Under the pieces are notes generated by a model. That model did not search any database and was not told where the DNA came from. It saw only the letters and a list, made by a program, of their open reading frames with translations. A DNA stretch of 64,000 bases from Hyphomicrobiales bacterium (lineage in GTDB: Bacteria > Pseudomonadota > Alphaproteobacteria > Rhizobiales > Beijerinckiaceae). Position 1 is the stretch's first letter; the number at the start of each line of letters is the position of its first letter. Below are positions 1 through 8,316 of this stretch, in pieces. The translations under genes and the position numbers were made by a program. The DNA is taken from contig CAKNFP010000001.1 of assembly GCA_930633525.1 (NCBI GenBank), positions 3,347,501 through 3,411,500 on the forward strand, in the 5' to 3' direction.

Positions 1-1161
1 ACGGAAGAGCGCCTCATCGTCATGAAGCGCGACGAGACATTGGAGCAGATCCTGCGGGCCAATGGTGCAGCGCCCGATACCATCAAGGCGATCATCGCGG
101 CGCTCGGCTCCGACAAGGCGCGGGCTCTCGCCGAGGGCCAGCAGATCAAGTTGTTGCTGGCGCCCCTCAGCGCCAATGACAAGAAGTCCACCGTCGTGCG
201 CGTCACGCTGCTCGACGAGCGCACCACGCAGGCGATCGTCGCGGTGAACGACCAGGGACGCTATGTGCCCGTGGATGTCCCGCAAGAGGCCGTTGCCAGC
301 GCTCAACCGACCGATAATGGCGAAGAGGAAGACGGCGAGGACGACAACGGTTCCGGTACGCGCCTCTATGAAAGCCTGTATGAAACAGCGCTCAAGAACG
401 AAATTCCGGCCTCTGTCGTCGCCGAGCTGGTGCGCGTTTTTGCATCGGACGTCGATTTCCAGCACCGGGTCGATGCCGGCAATTCCGTCGAGATCTTCTA
501 CGGCGAAGGCGAGGATGCCGACTCGCAACGGCCGGAGATTCTCTATGCCTCGTTGACGATAGGCGGTGAGACCAAGCGCATCTACCGCTTCCAGTCACCG
601 GAAGACAATTCGATCGAATATCTCGACGAGGAGGGGCGCTCGCTCAAGAAGTTCCTGATCCGCAAGCCGATTTCGTCCGGCATCATGCGTTCCGGCTTCG
701 GCATGCGCTACCACCCCATCCTCCACTATTCCAAGATGCACACGGGCGTGGACTGGGCGGACAAGATCGGCACGCCGATCCTGGCAGCCGGCGACGGCCT
801 GATCCTGAAGGCAGGCTGGTCATCCGGCTACGGCCGCCGCATCGAGATCCAGCACTCGAACGGGTACGTCACCACTTATAATCATCAGTCGGCCTTTGCC
901 CGGGGCATCAAGCCCGGCATGCGCATCCGCCAGGGACAGGTCATCGGCTATCTCGGCGCAACCGGCCTCGCCACCGGCCCGCACCTGCATTACGAGGTTA
1001 TGGTCAACGGCCATTTCGTGAATCCGCTGAAGATCAAGCTGCCGCGCAGCCGTGAGTTGGATGGCGCCCTCCTGGCAGAGTTCCGCCGCCAGCGGGACCA
1101 GACACGTGAGCTGCTTACGAAGGCTTCCCCCGCCGGCCGGCTCGCCCAGGCGGGCCAGTAA
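1..1161 (+). CDS. M23 family metallopeptidase (3' part; starts before the window)
   Basis: The reading frame is open from base 1, so the ATG at 22 is probably internal and the true start lies outside the window. The C-terminal half is a LytM/M23 peptidase domain: a HxxxD zinc motif (H and D codons at 739-753) and the HLHYE motif near 982-996 supply the metal ligands. These enzymes cut peptide cross-links in peptidoglycan, or act as catalytically dead amidase activators when ligands are missing; here the ligands are present. An acidic linker precedes the domain (around residues 95-115 counted from base 22). The protein is likely periplasmic, anchored by an N terminus not seen here. It is followed by a 408-base gap before a transporter gene, so it is probably the last gene of its transcript. 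Confidence 0.88.
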   Translation, partial: TEERLIVMKRDETLEQILRANGAAPDTIKAIIAALGSDKARALAEGQQIKLLLAPLSANDKKSTVVRVTLLDERTTQAIVAVNDQGRYVPVDVPQEAVASAQPTDNGEEEDGEDDNGSGTRLYESLYETALKNEIPASVVAELVRVFASDVDFQHRVDAGNSVEIFYGEGEDADSQRPEILYASLTIGGETKRIYRFQSPEDNSIEYLDEEGRSLKKFLIRKPISSGIMRSGFGMRYHPILHYSKMHTGVDWADKIGTPILAAGDGLILKAGWSSGYGRRIEIQHSNGYVTTYNHQSAFARGIKPGMRIRQGQVIGYLGATGLATGPHLHYEVMVNGHFVNPLKIKLPRSRELDGALLAEFRRQRDQTRELLTKASPAGRLAQAGQ

Positions 1162-1569
1162 TCACGATCATTGCCCCGGGTATCCGTCAGCGCACGGAGA
1201 ACCGGCGCCAGATCTGGCCACGCGTCTTGTCTGAACGCGAGCACTGCACTCATCGCATGGCTCTCTCAGCCATTAGCCCGTCGTCGCCCTTTGACAGCGG
1301 AGCGGGATGCTCTAGGCAGACGTGAGGCAGGCTTGGGCCGTGGAATCTTGGCCGCAAAATCTGGCCCATGAATCTGGCCCATGAATCTGGCCATGGAACC
1401 TTGGGCAATAGATCTCTCGGCTTTTGGATCGGGCTCGCGGATCTGGGGTGACGAGAACTGGCGCATGTTCTGCGCCTGTATCCCCCTGGAGAGCCATTCC
1501 TTCCGTTCAGGTCCGGCCGCCCGTGGGAGGCTTGTGCCTGCCTGATGATCGCTCTGCGCTGGAAGCAAA
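1162..1569. other. Intergenic stretch, no gene seen
   Basis: No frame here looks coding in either direction. The stretch contains a short tandem repeat at 1358-1395 and a weak promoter-like pair, TTGACA at 1291-1296 followed by CTAGGC at 1312-1317 (spacer 15), which could serve the transporter gene that starts at 1570. The promoter reading is only suggestive. Confidence 0.4.
1358..1395. repeat. 13-bp tandem repeat, three copies
   Basis: The unit AATCTGGCCCATG occurs at 1358-1370 and 1371-1383, and a third copy with one C lost runs 1384-1395. Looser relatives flank it (GGAATCTTGGCC around 1342 and GGAACCTTGGGC around 1395). No function is apparent; slippage could make the copy number variable. 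Confidence 0.75.
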
Positions 1570-2493
1570 ATGCTGACGATCCTGCCCATCATCCTCCCGG
1601 TCTTTGGCCTGGTCGGCCTCGGTTTTCTAGCGCGATACTTCAATTTCGTCACAGAGCGGGTTGGCGAGGGGCTCTCGGAGTTCGTCTATGCAATGGCGAT
1701 CCCCTGCCTCATCCTGGCCACCCTCGGAAAGGCGACGATACCGGCAACTCAGCCCTGGGGCTATTGGGCCGCCTATTTCGGCGGTGCCGCGATCGTCTGG
1801 ATCGTGGCCGCGCTCATCGTGCGCCACATCTACAAGCTCAACGCGAGGGAGGAAGCTGTGGCCGGCTTCTGCGCGGCACAGTCGAACCTCGCCTTGATCG
1901 GCATTCCGATTATCAGCGAGACCTATGGAGATGACGGGCTCGTTCCGCTGTTCCTCCTGCTCGCCATCCACCTGCCGATCATGCTGTCCGTCGCAACGGT
2001 CCTCGTCGAAGGCCGCGACACCTCGATTCCACTTCTCATCAAGCGCCTTTTGGCGAGCCCGATTGTCATCGCCCTGTTCATCGGCGCGCTCATCCAGTTT
2101 CTGCCGAAGGACATCGGGGCGATGCAGGTCGCCTGGCGCATCGTCGATCCCATCAGCGCGACCGCGACCCCATGCGCGCTGCTTGCCATGGGCATGAGCC
2201 TGCACCGCTACGGCCGTTCGATCAGGCTCGGAATCCCACTCATCCTCGCGACGCTCAAGCTTCTGGTGCATCCCTTCCTCGTCTTCGTGCTGGCGACGAA
2301 GGTCTTCACCATGCCCCCCGCCTGGGCCGGTGTGGCCGTGCTCTTCGCGGCAACGCCGACCGGGATCAACGCTTATCTCTTCGCCGAGCGCTACCGCAGC
2401 GGCGTGGCGATCGCCTCGGGCGCCATCAGCCTGTCCACCGTGCTGGCGCTGTTCACGACGGTCCTGTGGCTGTTTGTTCTGGGCGTCGGGTGA
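1570..2493 (+). CDS. AEC family transporter (auxin efflux carrier fold)
   Basis: A 307-residue, strongly hydrophobic protein with about ten predicted membrane helices spread over its whole length, the usual size and layout of bacterial AEC permeases. Residues 97-120 hold the conserved AAQSNLALIGIPI segment and the C-terminal half has the ATPTGINAYLFA segment, both typical of the family. Bacterial members often move dicarboxylates or similar organic anions out of the cell; the substrate cannot be read from the sequence. The start ATG at 1570 is preceded by GGAAG with a 4-base spacer. The gene meets gluQ tail to tail with only 2 bases between stop codons. Confidence 0.88.
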   Translation: MLTILPIILPVFGLVGLGFLARYFNFVTERVGEGLSEFVYAMAIPCLILATLGKATIPATQPWGYWAAYFGGAAIVWIVAALIVRHIYKLNAREEAVAGFCAAQSNLALIGIPIISETYGDDGLVPLFLLLAIHLPIMLSVATVLVEGRDTSIPLLIKRLLASPIVIALFIGALIQFLPKDIGAMQVAWRIVDPISATATPCALLAMGMSLHRYGRSIRLGIPLILATLKLLVHPFLVFVLATKVFTMPPAWAGVAVLFAATPTGINAYLFAERYRSGVAIASGAISLSTVLALFTTVLWLFVLGVG

Positions 2494-2495
2494 CC

Positions 2496-3416
2496 TCAAT
2501 CCCGAGATGGCGCGAAGCCTAGCCGTTCTCGTATGTCCGCCGGTGTCATGCCGCCCGCCCGCAACTCCCGCAGGGCGGTCGATCCGCGGCTCTTGGCGAG
2601 CTTCTCGCCTCCGCGATCCTGGATGAGATCGTGATGCAGATAGGCCGGCGGCGGCAGGCCGAGCAGCCTCTGCAGCAGGCAGTGCAGATCTGTCGCCGCT
2701 TCGAGATCCCTTCCGCGAACCACATGGGTCACGCCCTGGCGGGCATCGTCCACGACGACTGAGAGATGATAGCTCGTGCCGATGTCCTTGCGGGCGATGA
2801 TGACATCTCCCCAGCGTTCCGCCCGCGCCGCGACGGGCGACTGCTCGCCCTCGACCGTGAAGCGCGACCAGACGAGCGGCGCATCATCGGCGACGATCCT
2901 GGCAAGCGCACGTGCCATGTCGAGCCTCCAGGCTACGGGCTCCCCACGGCTGATGAAGGCCTCGGCCTCGGCGCGGGAGAGCCTCTCGACCAGCCCGGGA
3001 TGGCGCGGGGGCCCGTCGGGATCACGTGGCCAGGGCGCCACCCCGCCCTCCTCGCGGTTGGCAACGGCAGCCGCGATATCCTGCCGGCTTGCGGCGCAGG
3101 GATAGAGAAGCCCCATGGCGTCAAGCCGCGCCAGCGCCGCTCGGTAGACGGCGTGCTCCCGCGACTGGCGCAACACCGGCGTCGGCCATCTCAGGCCAAG
3201 CCAGCTGAGATCCTCGTAGAGAGCCTGCTCGAAAGCCGGCCGGCAACGCGTGGTGTCGATGTCCTCGATCCGCAGCAGCCAGATGCCGTCAAAGGCGGCG
3301 GCCAGCGTCTCGTTGAGCAACGCGGAATAGGCATGGCCGAGGTGAAGATAGCCATTCGGGCTCGGCGCGAAGCGAAACACCGGCTGAATTGCGGCCTCGG
3401 ATGGGGCACTATGCAA
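2496..3416 (-). CDS. gluQ: Glutamyl-Q tRNA(Asp) synthetase
   Basis: A truncated glutamyl-tRNA synthetase paralogue that attaches glutamate to queuosine at the wobble position of tRNA-Asp rather than to a tRNA 3' end. At 306 residues it has the catalytic half but lacks the anticodon-binding domain, as expected. Residues 15-30 carry the HIGH-type motif FAPSPNGYLHLGHA, followed by LLRIEDIDTTR; the KMSKS-type motif appears as KLAKS near residue 275. The start codon is TTG at 3416 with a strong GGAGG six bases upstream. It diverges from the AlkA-like gene with only 46 bases between the two start codons. Confidence 0.93.
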   Translation of the reverse strand: MHSAPSEAAIQPVFRFAPSPNGYLHLGHAYSALLNETLAAAFDGIWLLRIEDIDTTRCRPAFEQALYEDLSWLGLRWPTPVLRQSREHAVYRAALARLDAMGLLYPCAASRQDIAAAVANREEGGVAPWPRDPDGPPRHPGLVERLSRAEAEAFISRGEPVAWRLDMARALARIVADDAPLVWSRFTVEGEQSPVAARAERWGDVIIARKDIGTSYHLSVVVDDARQGVTHVVRGRDLEAATDLHCLLQRLLGLPPPAYLHHDLIQDRGGEKLAKSRGSTALRELRAGGMTPADIRERLGFAPSRD

Positions 3417-3429
3417 ACTGCACCTCCGG

Positions 3430-3462
3430 TTGCTTCACATAACCCTGTTCTATGATAGCCAG
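3430..3462 (+). promoter_or_regulatory. Promoter-like element placed for a leaderless transcript
   Basis: TTGCTT at 3430-3435 and a near-consensus -10, TATGAT, at 3451-3456 (spacer 15). A transcript starting about 7 bases after the -10 would begin on or next to the ATG at 3463, and no Shine-Dalgarno precedes that ATG. The same short interval also holds the Shine-Dalgarno of the divergent gluQ gene. Confidence 0.4.
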
Positions 3463-4128
3463 ATGTTGCCGATCTCGACCGAAGAGACTCTGGCGGCGAA
3501 CCTCGCCGCCCTTATCGCCCATGATCCCCTCATGGCTCAACTGGTGGCCGCCGGCGCGGCCCCTCCCCTGCGGTTGCGCCAAGCCGGCTTTGCCGGGCTC
3601 GCTAGCATCATCACCGCGCAGCAGCTGTCCACCGCGAGCGTTGATGCGATCTGGCGCCGCCTGTCAGAACGTTTCCCCACCTTGGAGGCTGGCGATATCG
3701 CCGCCGCCGCCGATATGGATCTGCGTACGGTCGGTTTGTCGGCCGGCAAGATCCGTACGCTCAAGGCTCTTGCGATCGCCATCGCCGAGGACGGTCTTGT
3801 GCTCGATCGCCTGCATGAGCTGCCGGCCGAGGACGCGGAGAAGGCGCTGGTCGCGGTGCATGGAATCGGCAAATGGACGGCGGAGGTCTATCTCCTGTTC
3901 TGCACGGGCCATCCCGATATCCTGCCGGCCGGCGACCTCGCCTTGCAGGAGGCAGCGCGGCTCGCGCTAGGCGCAGCCTGGGAACAGGAGCGGCGGCCGA
4001 CCGAGAAGGAACTCCGCGTGATTGCGGAACGCTGGCGGCCGTGGCGCGGAACCGCCGCGCGCATTCTATGGGCTTATTATCGCATCGCCAAAGGACGGGA
4101 AGGTATGACGCTGGCAAAGCCGGCCTGA
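3463..4128 (+). CDS. DNA-3-methyladenine glycosylase II-like (HhH-GPD) protein
   Basis: A 221-residue base-excision repair glycosylase of the AlkA superfamily, which removes alkylated purines from DNA. The helix-hairpin-helix is at about residues 131-141 (VHGIGKWTAE), followed by the catalytic aspartate at residue 158 in LPAGDLALQ. The helical core fits the GPD domain; there is no AlkA-type N-terminal beta domain, so it is the short single-domain form. I prefer the ATG at 3463 over a TTG at 3430, because the TTG overlaps the likely -35 element. Flanked by divergent gluQ and a downstream esterase separated by 125 bases. Confidence 0.87.
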   Translation: MLPISTEETLAANLAALIAHDPLMAQLVAAGAAPPLRLRQAGFAGLASIITAQQLSTASVDAIWRRLSERFPTLEAGDIAAAADMDLRTVGLSAGKIRTLKALAIAIAEDGLVLDRLHELPAEDAEKALVAVHGIGKWTAEVYLLFCTGHPDILPAGDLALQEAARLALGAAWEQERRPTEKELRVIAERWRPWRGTAARILWAYYRIAKGREGMTLAKPA

Positions 4129-4253
4129 CCTCCCGCGCCAATCTCGCGACGCGCGACGGGGATGTGCAAGCTGAAGCGACATGGTAAGCAGACCGCGCGT
4201 GGCCAGGGCACATCGCATGCCCGTCACGGATTTCAGAATAACGAAGGACCACG

Positions 4254-4937
4254 ATGGCTCAGGATCTGAACGGACCCCGCCTGCCCGCAAAAAGCGGGAC
4301 AGCCAAACAGCTCGTCGTGTTCCTGCATGGCTACGGCGCTGATGGAAACGACCTCATCGAGATCGGCCGCCAATGGCAACCGTGGCTGCCGGACGCCGCC
4401 TTCGTCTCGCCGCACGCGCCTGAGCCTTGCGTGGGTGCGCCGATGGGCCGCCAGTGGTTTCCTCTGACGCGCATGGACCCGAACGAGCGCTGGAATGGCG
4501 TGCGCCATGCCGAACCCACGCTCAATGATTTCCTGGATGCGGAATTGGCGCGCCAAGGCGTGAGCCCGGACAAGCTGGCGCTCGTCGGCTTCAGCCAGGG
4601 CACCATGATGGCGCTTCACGTCGGCCTACGACGTAAGGTGGCGCCGGCAGCCGTCCTCGGCTTTTCCGGCCTGTTCGTCACGTCCGAGAGCAATGCGCCC
4701 GAGCCCGGCACAAACGAGCGGCTTAACCGCCCGCCTGTTTTCCTCCTGCACGGGGATTCCGACGAGGTCATCCCGGCGCAGGCCCTGTTCATGTCGGCCG
4801 AGGAACTGGCGAAGGCCGAGGTGCCGTGCCAGTGGCACCTGGCAGCCGGTCTGGGCCACGGCATCGACAGCGAAGGCCTTCGGCAGGGCGGACTATTCCT
4901 CGCCCAATCCTTCGGCCTCCCCTATCCGGCCGCCTAG
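4254..4937 (+). CDS. Alpha/beta-hydrolase, phospholipase/carboxylesterase family
   Basis: A 227-residue cytoplasmic serine hydrolase of the carboxylesterase/YpfH type. The nucleophile sits in GFSQG (about residue 105), the acid in HGDSDEVIP (about residue 167) and the histidine in LGHGIDSEG (about residue 203); the oxyanion segment FLHGYGADGND is at residues 23-33. Family members hydrolyse short acyl esters or act as acyl-protein thioesterases; the natural substrate is unknown. AAGGA lies 5 bases before the ATG. It converges with the zeta-subunit gene, with 5 bases between the two genes and no obvious hairpin. Confidence 0.9.
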   Translation: MAQDLNGPRLPAKSGTAKQLVVFLHGYGADGNDLIEIGRQWQPWLPDAAFVSPHAPEPCVGAPMGRQWFPLTRMDPNERWNGVRHAEPTLNDFLDAELARQGVSPDKLALVGFSQGTMMALHVGLRRKVAPAAVLGFSGLFVTSESNAPEPGTNERLNRPPVFLLHGDSDEVIPAQALFMSAEELAKAEVPCQWHLAAGLGHGIDSEGLRQGGLFLAQSFGLPYPAA

Positions 4938-4942
4938 GCGAA

Positions 4943-5263
4943 TCAGCCGGCGAGAACTTCCGCCTTGGCCTGCGCCATCAGCTGTTCCATCTGCGTGCGC
5001 AGTTCCGCGTCGGCCAAGGCAACGCCAGCCGCGTCGAAGTCCTTGCGGAGCTTGCGGAATACGTCGTCCTCGCCAGCTTCCTCGAAATCCGCCAGGATCA
5101 CGCTCTTCGCATAAGCGTCTGCATCCGCACCGCTTTTACCGAGCTTCGCGGCAGCCCAGAGACCAAGCAGCTTGTTGCGACGTGCCGTCGCCTTGAAGCG
5201 CAGTTCCTCATCATGCGCGAACTTCTTTTCCGCTGCATTCCTACGCTCGTCCAGACTGGCCAT
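4943..5263 (-). CDS. F1Fo-ATPase inhibitor subunit zeta (DUF1476)
   Basis: A 106-residue, charged, all-helical protein matching the DUF1476 family, whose Paracoccus denitrificans member is the zeta subunit that inhibits reverse rotation (ATP hydrolysis) of the alphaproteobacterial F1Fo-ATP synthase. Recognisable features are the N-terminal LDERRNAAEKKFAHDEELRF segment (the inhibitory region in characterised members), the RNKLLGLWAA core and the ILADFEEAGEDDVFRKL segment. No atp genes are nearby, which is usual. A GGGAG lies about 9 bases upstream of the ATG. In some species this protein is a weak inhibitor, so the strength of inhibition here is unknown. Confidence 0.9.
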   Translation of the reverse strand: MASLDERRNAAEKKFAHDEELRFKATARRNKLLGLWAAAKLGKSGADADAYAKSVILADFEEAGEDDVFRKLRKDFDAAGVALADAELRTQMEQLMAQAKAEVLAG

Positions 5264-5677
5264 CCTTGAAAGCTCCCTTGATTATCTGATGTTCAAACGG
5301 GATATAATGATGCCAAGGCCAAGGCGCCAGAGGCGTCAGCCTTGCGCTCACCGGTCCGAAAGCCTTAAGCCACGGTGAAGGCTAGGCCATGCAACACCAT
5401 GGCTTTACAATAACATATATGTCATGCGTGCGGCATCTCGCACCGCAGCACGCGCCATTTTGCCTGCTGGGCAAGCCGCGCATGAAACGTTAAAGAGGTG
5501 TAGCCTTTCGCCGTCATTGTGCAATTGCGGCCAATCAGCTAGGTTGCATATCTACGGATCGGGGCATGTCCGTTACGAGCCAAGGCCACGAACAGGCTGC
5601 CCGTCCGCACCGAGCCGCGGACTATTTTCTAGGAGCCACGGCAGTCCATGGACTTCCTCAAAACACGGTATACGCCG
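5264..5677. other. Divergent control region between the zeta-subunit gene and purC
   Basis: About 400 bases with no credible gene, lower in G+C than its surroundings. It holds an AT-rich palindrome at 5410-5425 and AGGAG at 5631-5635. I recognised no purine riboswitch architecture. Promoters for both flanking genes should lie here, but I cannot place them with confidence. Confidence 0.5.
5410..5425. promoter_or_regulatory. AT-rich palindrome upstream of purC
   Basis: A perfect 10-base palindrome, ACATATATGT at 5413-5422, which extends with one mismatch to 16 bases (5410-5425). It is an unusual sequence for this G+C-rich background and lies between divergent promoters, so it is a candidate operator or bent-DNA site. 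No binding protein can be named. Confidence 0.35.
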
Positions 5678-6442
5678 ATGAATCGCCGCCGTCGTATCTA
5701 CGAGGGCAAGGCCAAGGTTCTCTATGAAGGACCCGAGCCTGGCACTCTGGTACAGCACTTCAAGGATGATGCGACCGCTTTCAACGCCAAGAAACACGAG
5801 GTGATTGACGGCAAGGGTGTGCTCAACAACCGCATATCCGAGTACGTTTTCCAAAACCTCAATGACATCGGCGTGCCGACGCATTTCATCCGTCGCCTCA
5901 ACATGCGCGAGCAGTTGATCCGCGAGGTTGAGATCATTCCGCTCGAGGTTGTCGTGCGCAATGTCGCGGCCGGGTCGCTCGCGACACGCCTCGGCATCGA
6001 GGAAGGCACACAGCTGCCCCGGTCGATCATCGAGTTCTATTACAAGAACGACGCCTTGAACGACCCGATGGTCTCGGAAGAGCACATCACGGCCTTTGGC
6101 TGGGCAACGCCCCAGGAGATCGACGACATCATGGCGCTCGCCATCCGCGTCAACGATTTTCTCTCCGGCCTCTTCCTCGGCGTCGGCATCCGTCTCGTCG
6201 ATTTCAAGATGGAGACCGGCCGCCTGTGGGAAGGCGACATGATGCGCATCGTCGTCGCCGACGAGATCTCCCCGGATTCCTGCCGGCTGTGGGACATCAA
6301 GTCCGCGGACAAGCTCGACAAGGACCGCTTCCGCCGTGATCTGGGCGGTCTCATCGAGGCCTATTCCGAGGTGGCGCGCCGTCTCGGCATCCTCGGCGAG
6401 AACGAGAACCCGGGCCACGCCGCGCCGCGTCTGGTGCAGTGA
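5678..6442 (+). CDS. purC: Phosphoribosylaminoimidazole-succinocarboxamide synthase
   Basis: SAICAR synthetase of de novo purine synthesis: it joins CAIR and aspartate using ATP. The 254-residue length from 5678 equals the usual Rhizobiales length, and the protein opens with [15 protein letters not shown], the ATP-binding N terminus of the family. Further conserved blocks are [15 protein letters not shown], the EEHITAFGW segment and [15 protein letters not shown]. An earlier in-frame ATG at 5648 has AGGAG at 5631-5635, 12 bases before it, so a ten-residue longer protein is possible. A perfect intrinsic terminator follows at 6486-6513. purS, purQ and purL lie 0.9-5 kb further on. Confidence 0.95.
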   Translation: MNRRRRIYEGKAKVLYEGPEPGTLVQHFKDDATAFNAKKHEVIDGKGVLNNRISEYVFQNLNDIGVPTHFIRRLNMREQLIREVEIIPLEVVVRNVAAGSLATRLGIEEGTQLPRSIIEFYYKNDALNDPMVSEEHITAFGWATPQEIDDIMALAIRVNDFLSGLFLGVGIRLVDFKMETGRLWEGDMMRIVVADEISPDSCRLWDIKSADKLDKDRFRRDLGGLIEAYSEVARRLGILGENENPGHAAPRLVQ

Positions 6443-6467
6443 CCCAAACGCTGTGATCGCTGGCTTT

Positions 6468-7112
6468 ATGCTTCGATCCGTTAATCGGGGGCCGTTCGGC
6501 CCCCGTTTCATTTCGCGTGCACGCAGGATCACCGCACGCTGGAAGGCGTGTGCGCTCAAGCTCGCTATTGGCCTTATCCTCAGCGTCGGCCTCGCCTCCT
6601 GCGGCGGCTATGGCGCGGGCTTTGCCGCCCTGCCCGAGGCCTCCGGCTGGGAGCGCTTGCCCGTCGGCCGCTGGCTGGTTGAGGGGATCGCCCCCGACAC
6701 GATGGTCGTCTGCCGGCGCCCGACCTGCAGCGAGGACGCCATGGTGGCGAGCTTCCGTCTGCCCGACCGCATCGAGGGTGGAGCCGACGCCCTGCGCCAG
6801 GCGATTTTCCCCAACGGTTTTCCCCGGCCGCGGGAAATGCGGCCAGACGCCCGCTCTTCCGGCAAAGGGCCAAGCCCCAAAGCCTCACCCATCAAGAGCC
6901 ATGATGAGGTCAGGACGCTCGACGGCACGCCGTTCACGGGCCTCGTCGTCACCATGCGTGCTGCGGCCACTCCCAGTCGCCGTGTGGTCGCGATCATCGC
7001 CGAACGGCCCCGCGGCTCCGGCATGGAGGTCGTGCTCTCGATCGCCGCCAGCGAGACGACAGCGCGGACCAATGCGCTGAAGGCGCTCGGAGCCACCGAC
7101 ATTCGGGGATGA
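6468..7112 (+). CDS. Putative lipoprotein, unknown function
   Basis: A 214-residue protein I do not recognise. From the ATG at 6468 the N terminus is long and basic (about 30 residues), then a hydrophobic stretch KLAIGLILSVGLASC ends in a lipobox (LASC), so a lipid-anchored periplasmic protein is likely. The mature part contains two nearby cysteines (CRRPTC) and a globular domain ending with ASETTARTNALKALGA, reminiscent of stress-induced proteins that handle oxidative or envelope damage, but I would not name it. The purC terminator hairpin falls inside the first 15 codons, so either translation starts later at a non-standard codon or the hairpin only partly stops transcription. Confidence 0.6.
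   Translation: MLRSVNRGPFGPRFISRARRITARWKACALKLAIGLILSVGLASCGGYGAGFAALPEASGWERLPVGRWLVEGIAPDTMVVCRRPTCSEDAMVASFRLPDRIEGGADALRQAIFPNGFPRPREMRPDARSSGKGPSPKASPIKSHDEVRTLDGTPFTGLVVTMRAAATPSRRVVAIIAERPRGSGMEVVLSIAASETTARTNALKALGATDIRG
6486..6513 (+). terminator. Intrinsic terminator after purC
   Basis: Perfect 8-bp stem: CGGGGGCC at 6486-6493 and GGCCCCCG at 6498-6505, with loop GTTC, followed by TTTCATTT. It lies 44 bases after the purC stop codon, yet within the 5' end of the reading frame of the next gene as I start it. Confidence 0.7.
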
Positions 7113-7379
7113 CCAGGGCGCCAGCGCCTCTCCCCATCAATACGGCTACGGCCATTGAGAGCTTGAGACGCCAAGTCGGTCGCGCCACCGCACGCGGTTA
7201 CCAAGTGGTGCCACTCCCCGTGCGCGAGAGGTGGAACCCACGCCTATCAGCCAGATACCCTGGTCCTGGAACAGCCGAAGCCCTATCTGTGACATGCCGA
7301 CCCTTGAGCCAAACGCCGTTTCGCTCTATGCGAAGAGCATTCTGCTAAGTGAAGCCGTCTGCCGTTGTGGAGAGTTGCC

Positions 7380-7622
7380 ATGAAAGCCCGCGTGATCGTC
7401 ACCTTGAAGACGGGTGTGCTCGACCCGCAGGGCAAGGCCATTGAGGGCGCGCTTGCGTCTCTCGGCGTGGACGGCGTCGCCAGCGTCCGGCAAGGCAAGG
7501 TGTTCGACGTCGAACTCGCCACCGCCGACAAAGCCGGCGCCGAGGCCGCGCTGAAGCAGGCTTGCGAGAAGCTTCTCGCCAATACGGTCATCGAGAACTA
7601 CCGCATCGAAACAGGGGTCTGA
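7380..7622 (+). CDS. purS: FGAM synthase subunit PurS
   Basis: An 80-residue protein that forms the small bridging subunit of the three-part FGAM synthase (PurS-PurQ-PurL), which turns FGAR into FGAM with glutamine as nitrogen donor. Features are the KARVIVTLKTGVLDPQGKAI opening and the core SLGVDGVASVRQGKVFDVEL. I chose the ATG at 7380 because GGAGA sits 6 bases before it; an upstream ATG at 7365 has no such site. purQ starts 3 bases after the stop, giving a tight purSQ pair. Confidence 0.95.
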   Translation: MKARVIVTLKTGVLDPQGKAIEGALASLGVDGVASVRQGKVFDVELATADKAGAEAALKQACEKLLANTVIENYRIETGV

Positions 7623-7625
7623 GCC

Positions 7626-8315
7626 ATGAAGGCCGCCGTCGTCGTATTTCCCGGCTCGAACCGCGATGGCGACGTCGCACGGGCCCTGACCGCCGCCGGC
7701 GCGAGCGTCACCTCCGCTTGGCATGCCGACACCGACCTGCCCGCCGGCACCGATCTCGTGGTGCTGCCGGGCGGTTTTTCCTACGGCGATTATCTCCGCT
7801 GCGGCGCGATCGCCGGCCGCGCGGTGATCATGGACGCGGTCCGCGCCCATGCGGCGCGTGGCGGCCTCGTCCTCGGCATCTGCAACGGCTTCCAGATCCT
7901 CTGCGAATCGGGCCTCTTGCCGGGTGTGCTGATGCGCAACGCGGATCTGCATTTCGTCTGCCGCCGCCAGCATCTGACTGTCGAGCGCAATGACACGGCC
8001 TTCACGAAGGCTTATGCGCAAGGCCAGGTCATCGACGTCTGCATCGCCCATGGCGAAGGCAACTATGTCGCCGATCCCGACACGCTGGCGCGGATCGAAG
8101 GCGACGGACGCGTGGCCTTCCGCTATTGCGATGCGACGGGCGCCCACACGACGGAAGCCAACCCCAACGGCTCGCTCAACGACATCGCCGGCATCTATTC
8201 CGAGAAGCTGAACGTGCTCGGCATGATGCCCCACCCGGAAAACCTGATCGACGATCTCGTGGGCGGCACGGACGGCCGGGGCCTGTTCGCCGGGCTCGCG
8301 GCCCTGGCAGCGTGA
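7626..8315 (+). CDS. purQ: FGAM synthase glutaminase subunit PurQ
   Basis: A 229-residue class I glutamine amidotransferase that supplies ammonia to PurL. The nucleophile cysteine is in [13 protein letters not shown] (about residue 87) and the His-Glu pair is in MMPHPEN near residue 205. The opening [15 protein letters not shown] is typical of PurQ. It lies between purS and a DUF72 gene that starts one base after its stop codon, so all are probably on one message. The separate PurQ and PurS fit the small form of PurL encoded downstream. Confidence 0.95.
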   Translation: MKAAVVVFPGSNRDGDVARALTAAGASVTSAWHADTDLPAGTDLVVLPGGFSYGDYLRCGAIAGRAVIMDAVRAHAARGGLVLGICNGFQILCESGLLPGVLMRNADLHFVCRRQHLTVERNDTAFTKAYAQGQVIDVCIAHGEGNYVADPDTLARIEGDGRVAFRYCDATGAHTTEANPNGSLNDIAGIYSEKLNVLGMMPHPENLIDDLVGGTDGRGLFAGLAALAA

Positions 8316-8316
8316 G

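Noticed and set aside
1627-2499. Long minus-strand frame (290 codons) opposite the AEC transporter
   Set aside because: Charged, repetitive residues typical of an antisense shadow of a G+C-rich membrane-protein gene; the plus-strand frame is clearly the real gene.
7109-7348. 79-codon plus-strand frame between the lipoprotein gene and purS
   Set aside because: It overlaps the lipoprotein stop codon but has no conserved look, and its composition is that of noncoding DNA.
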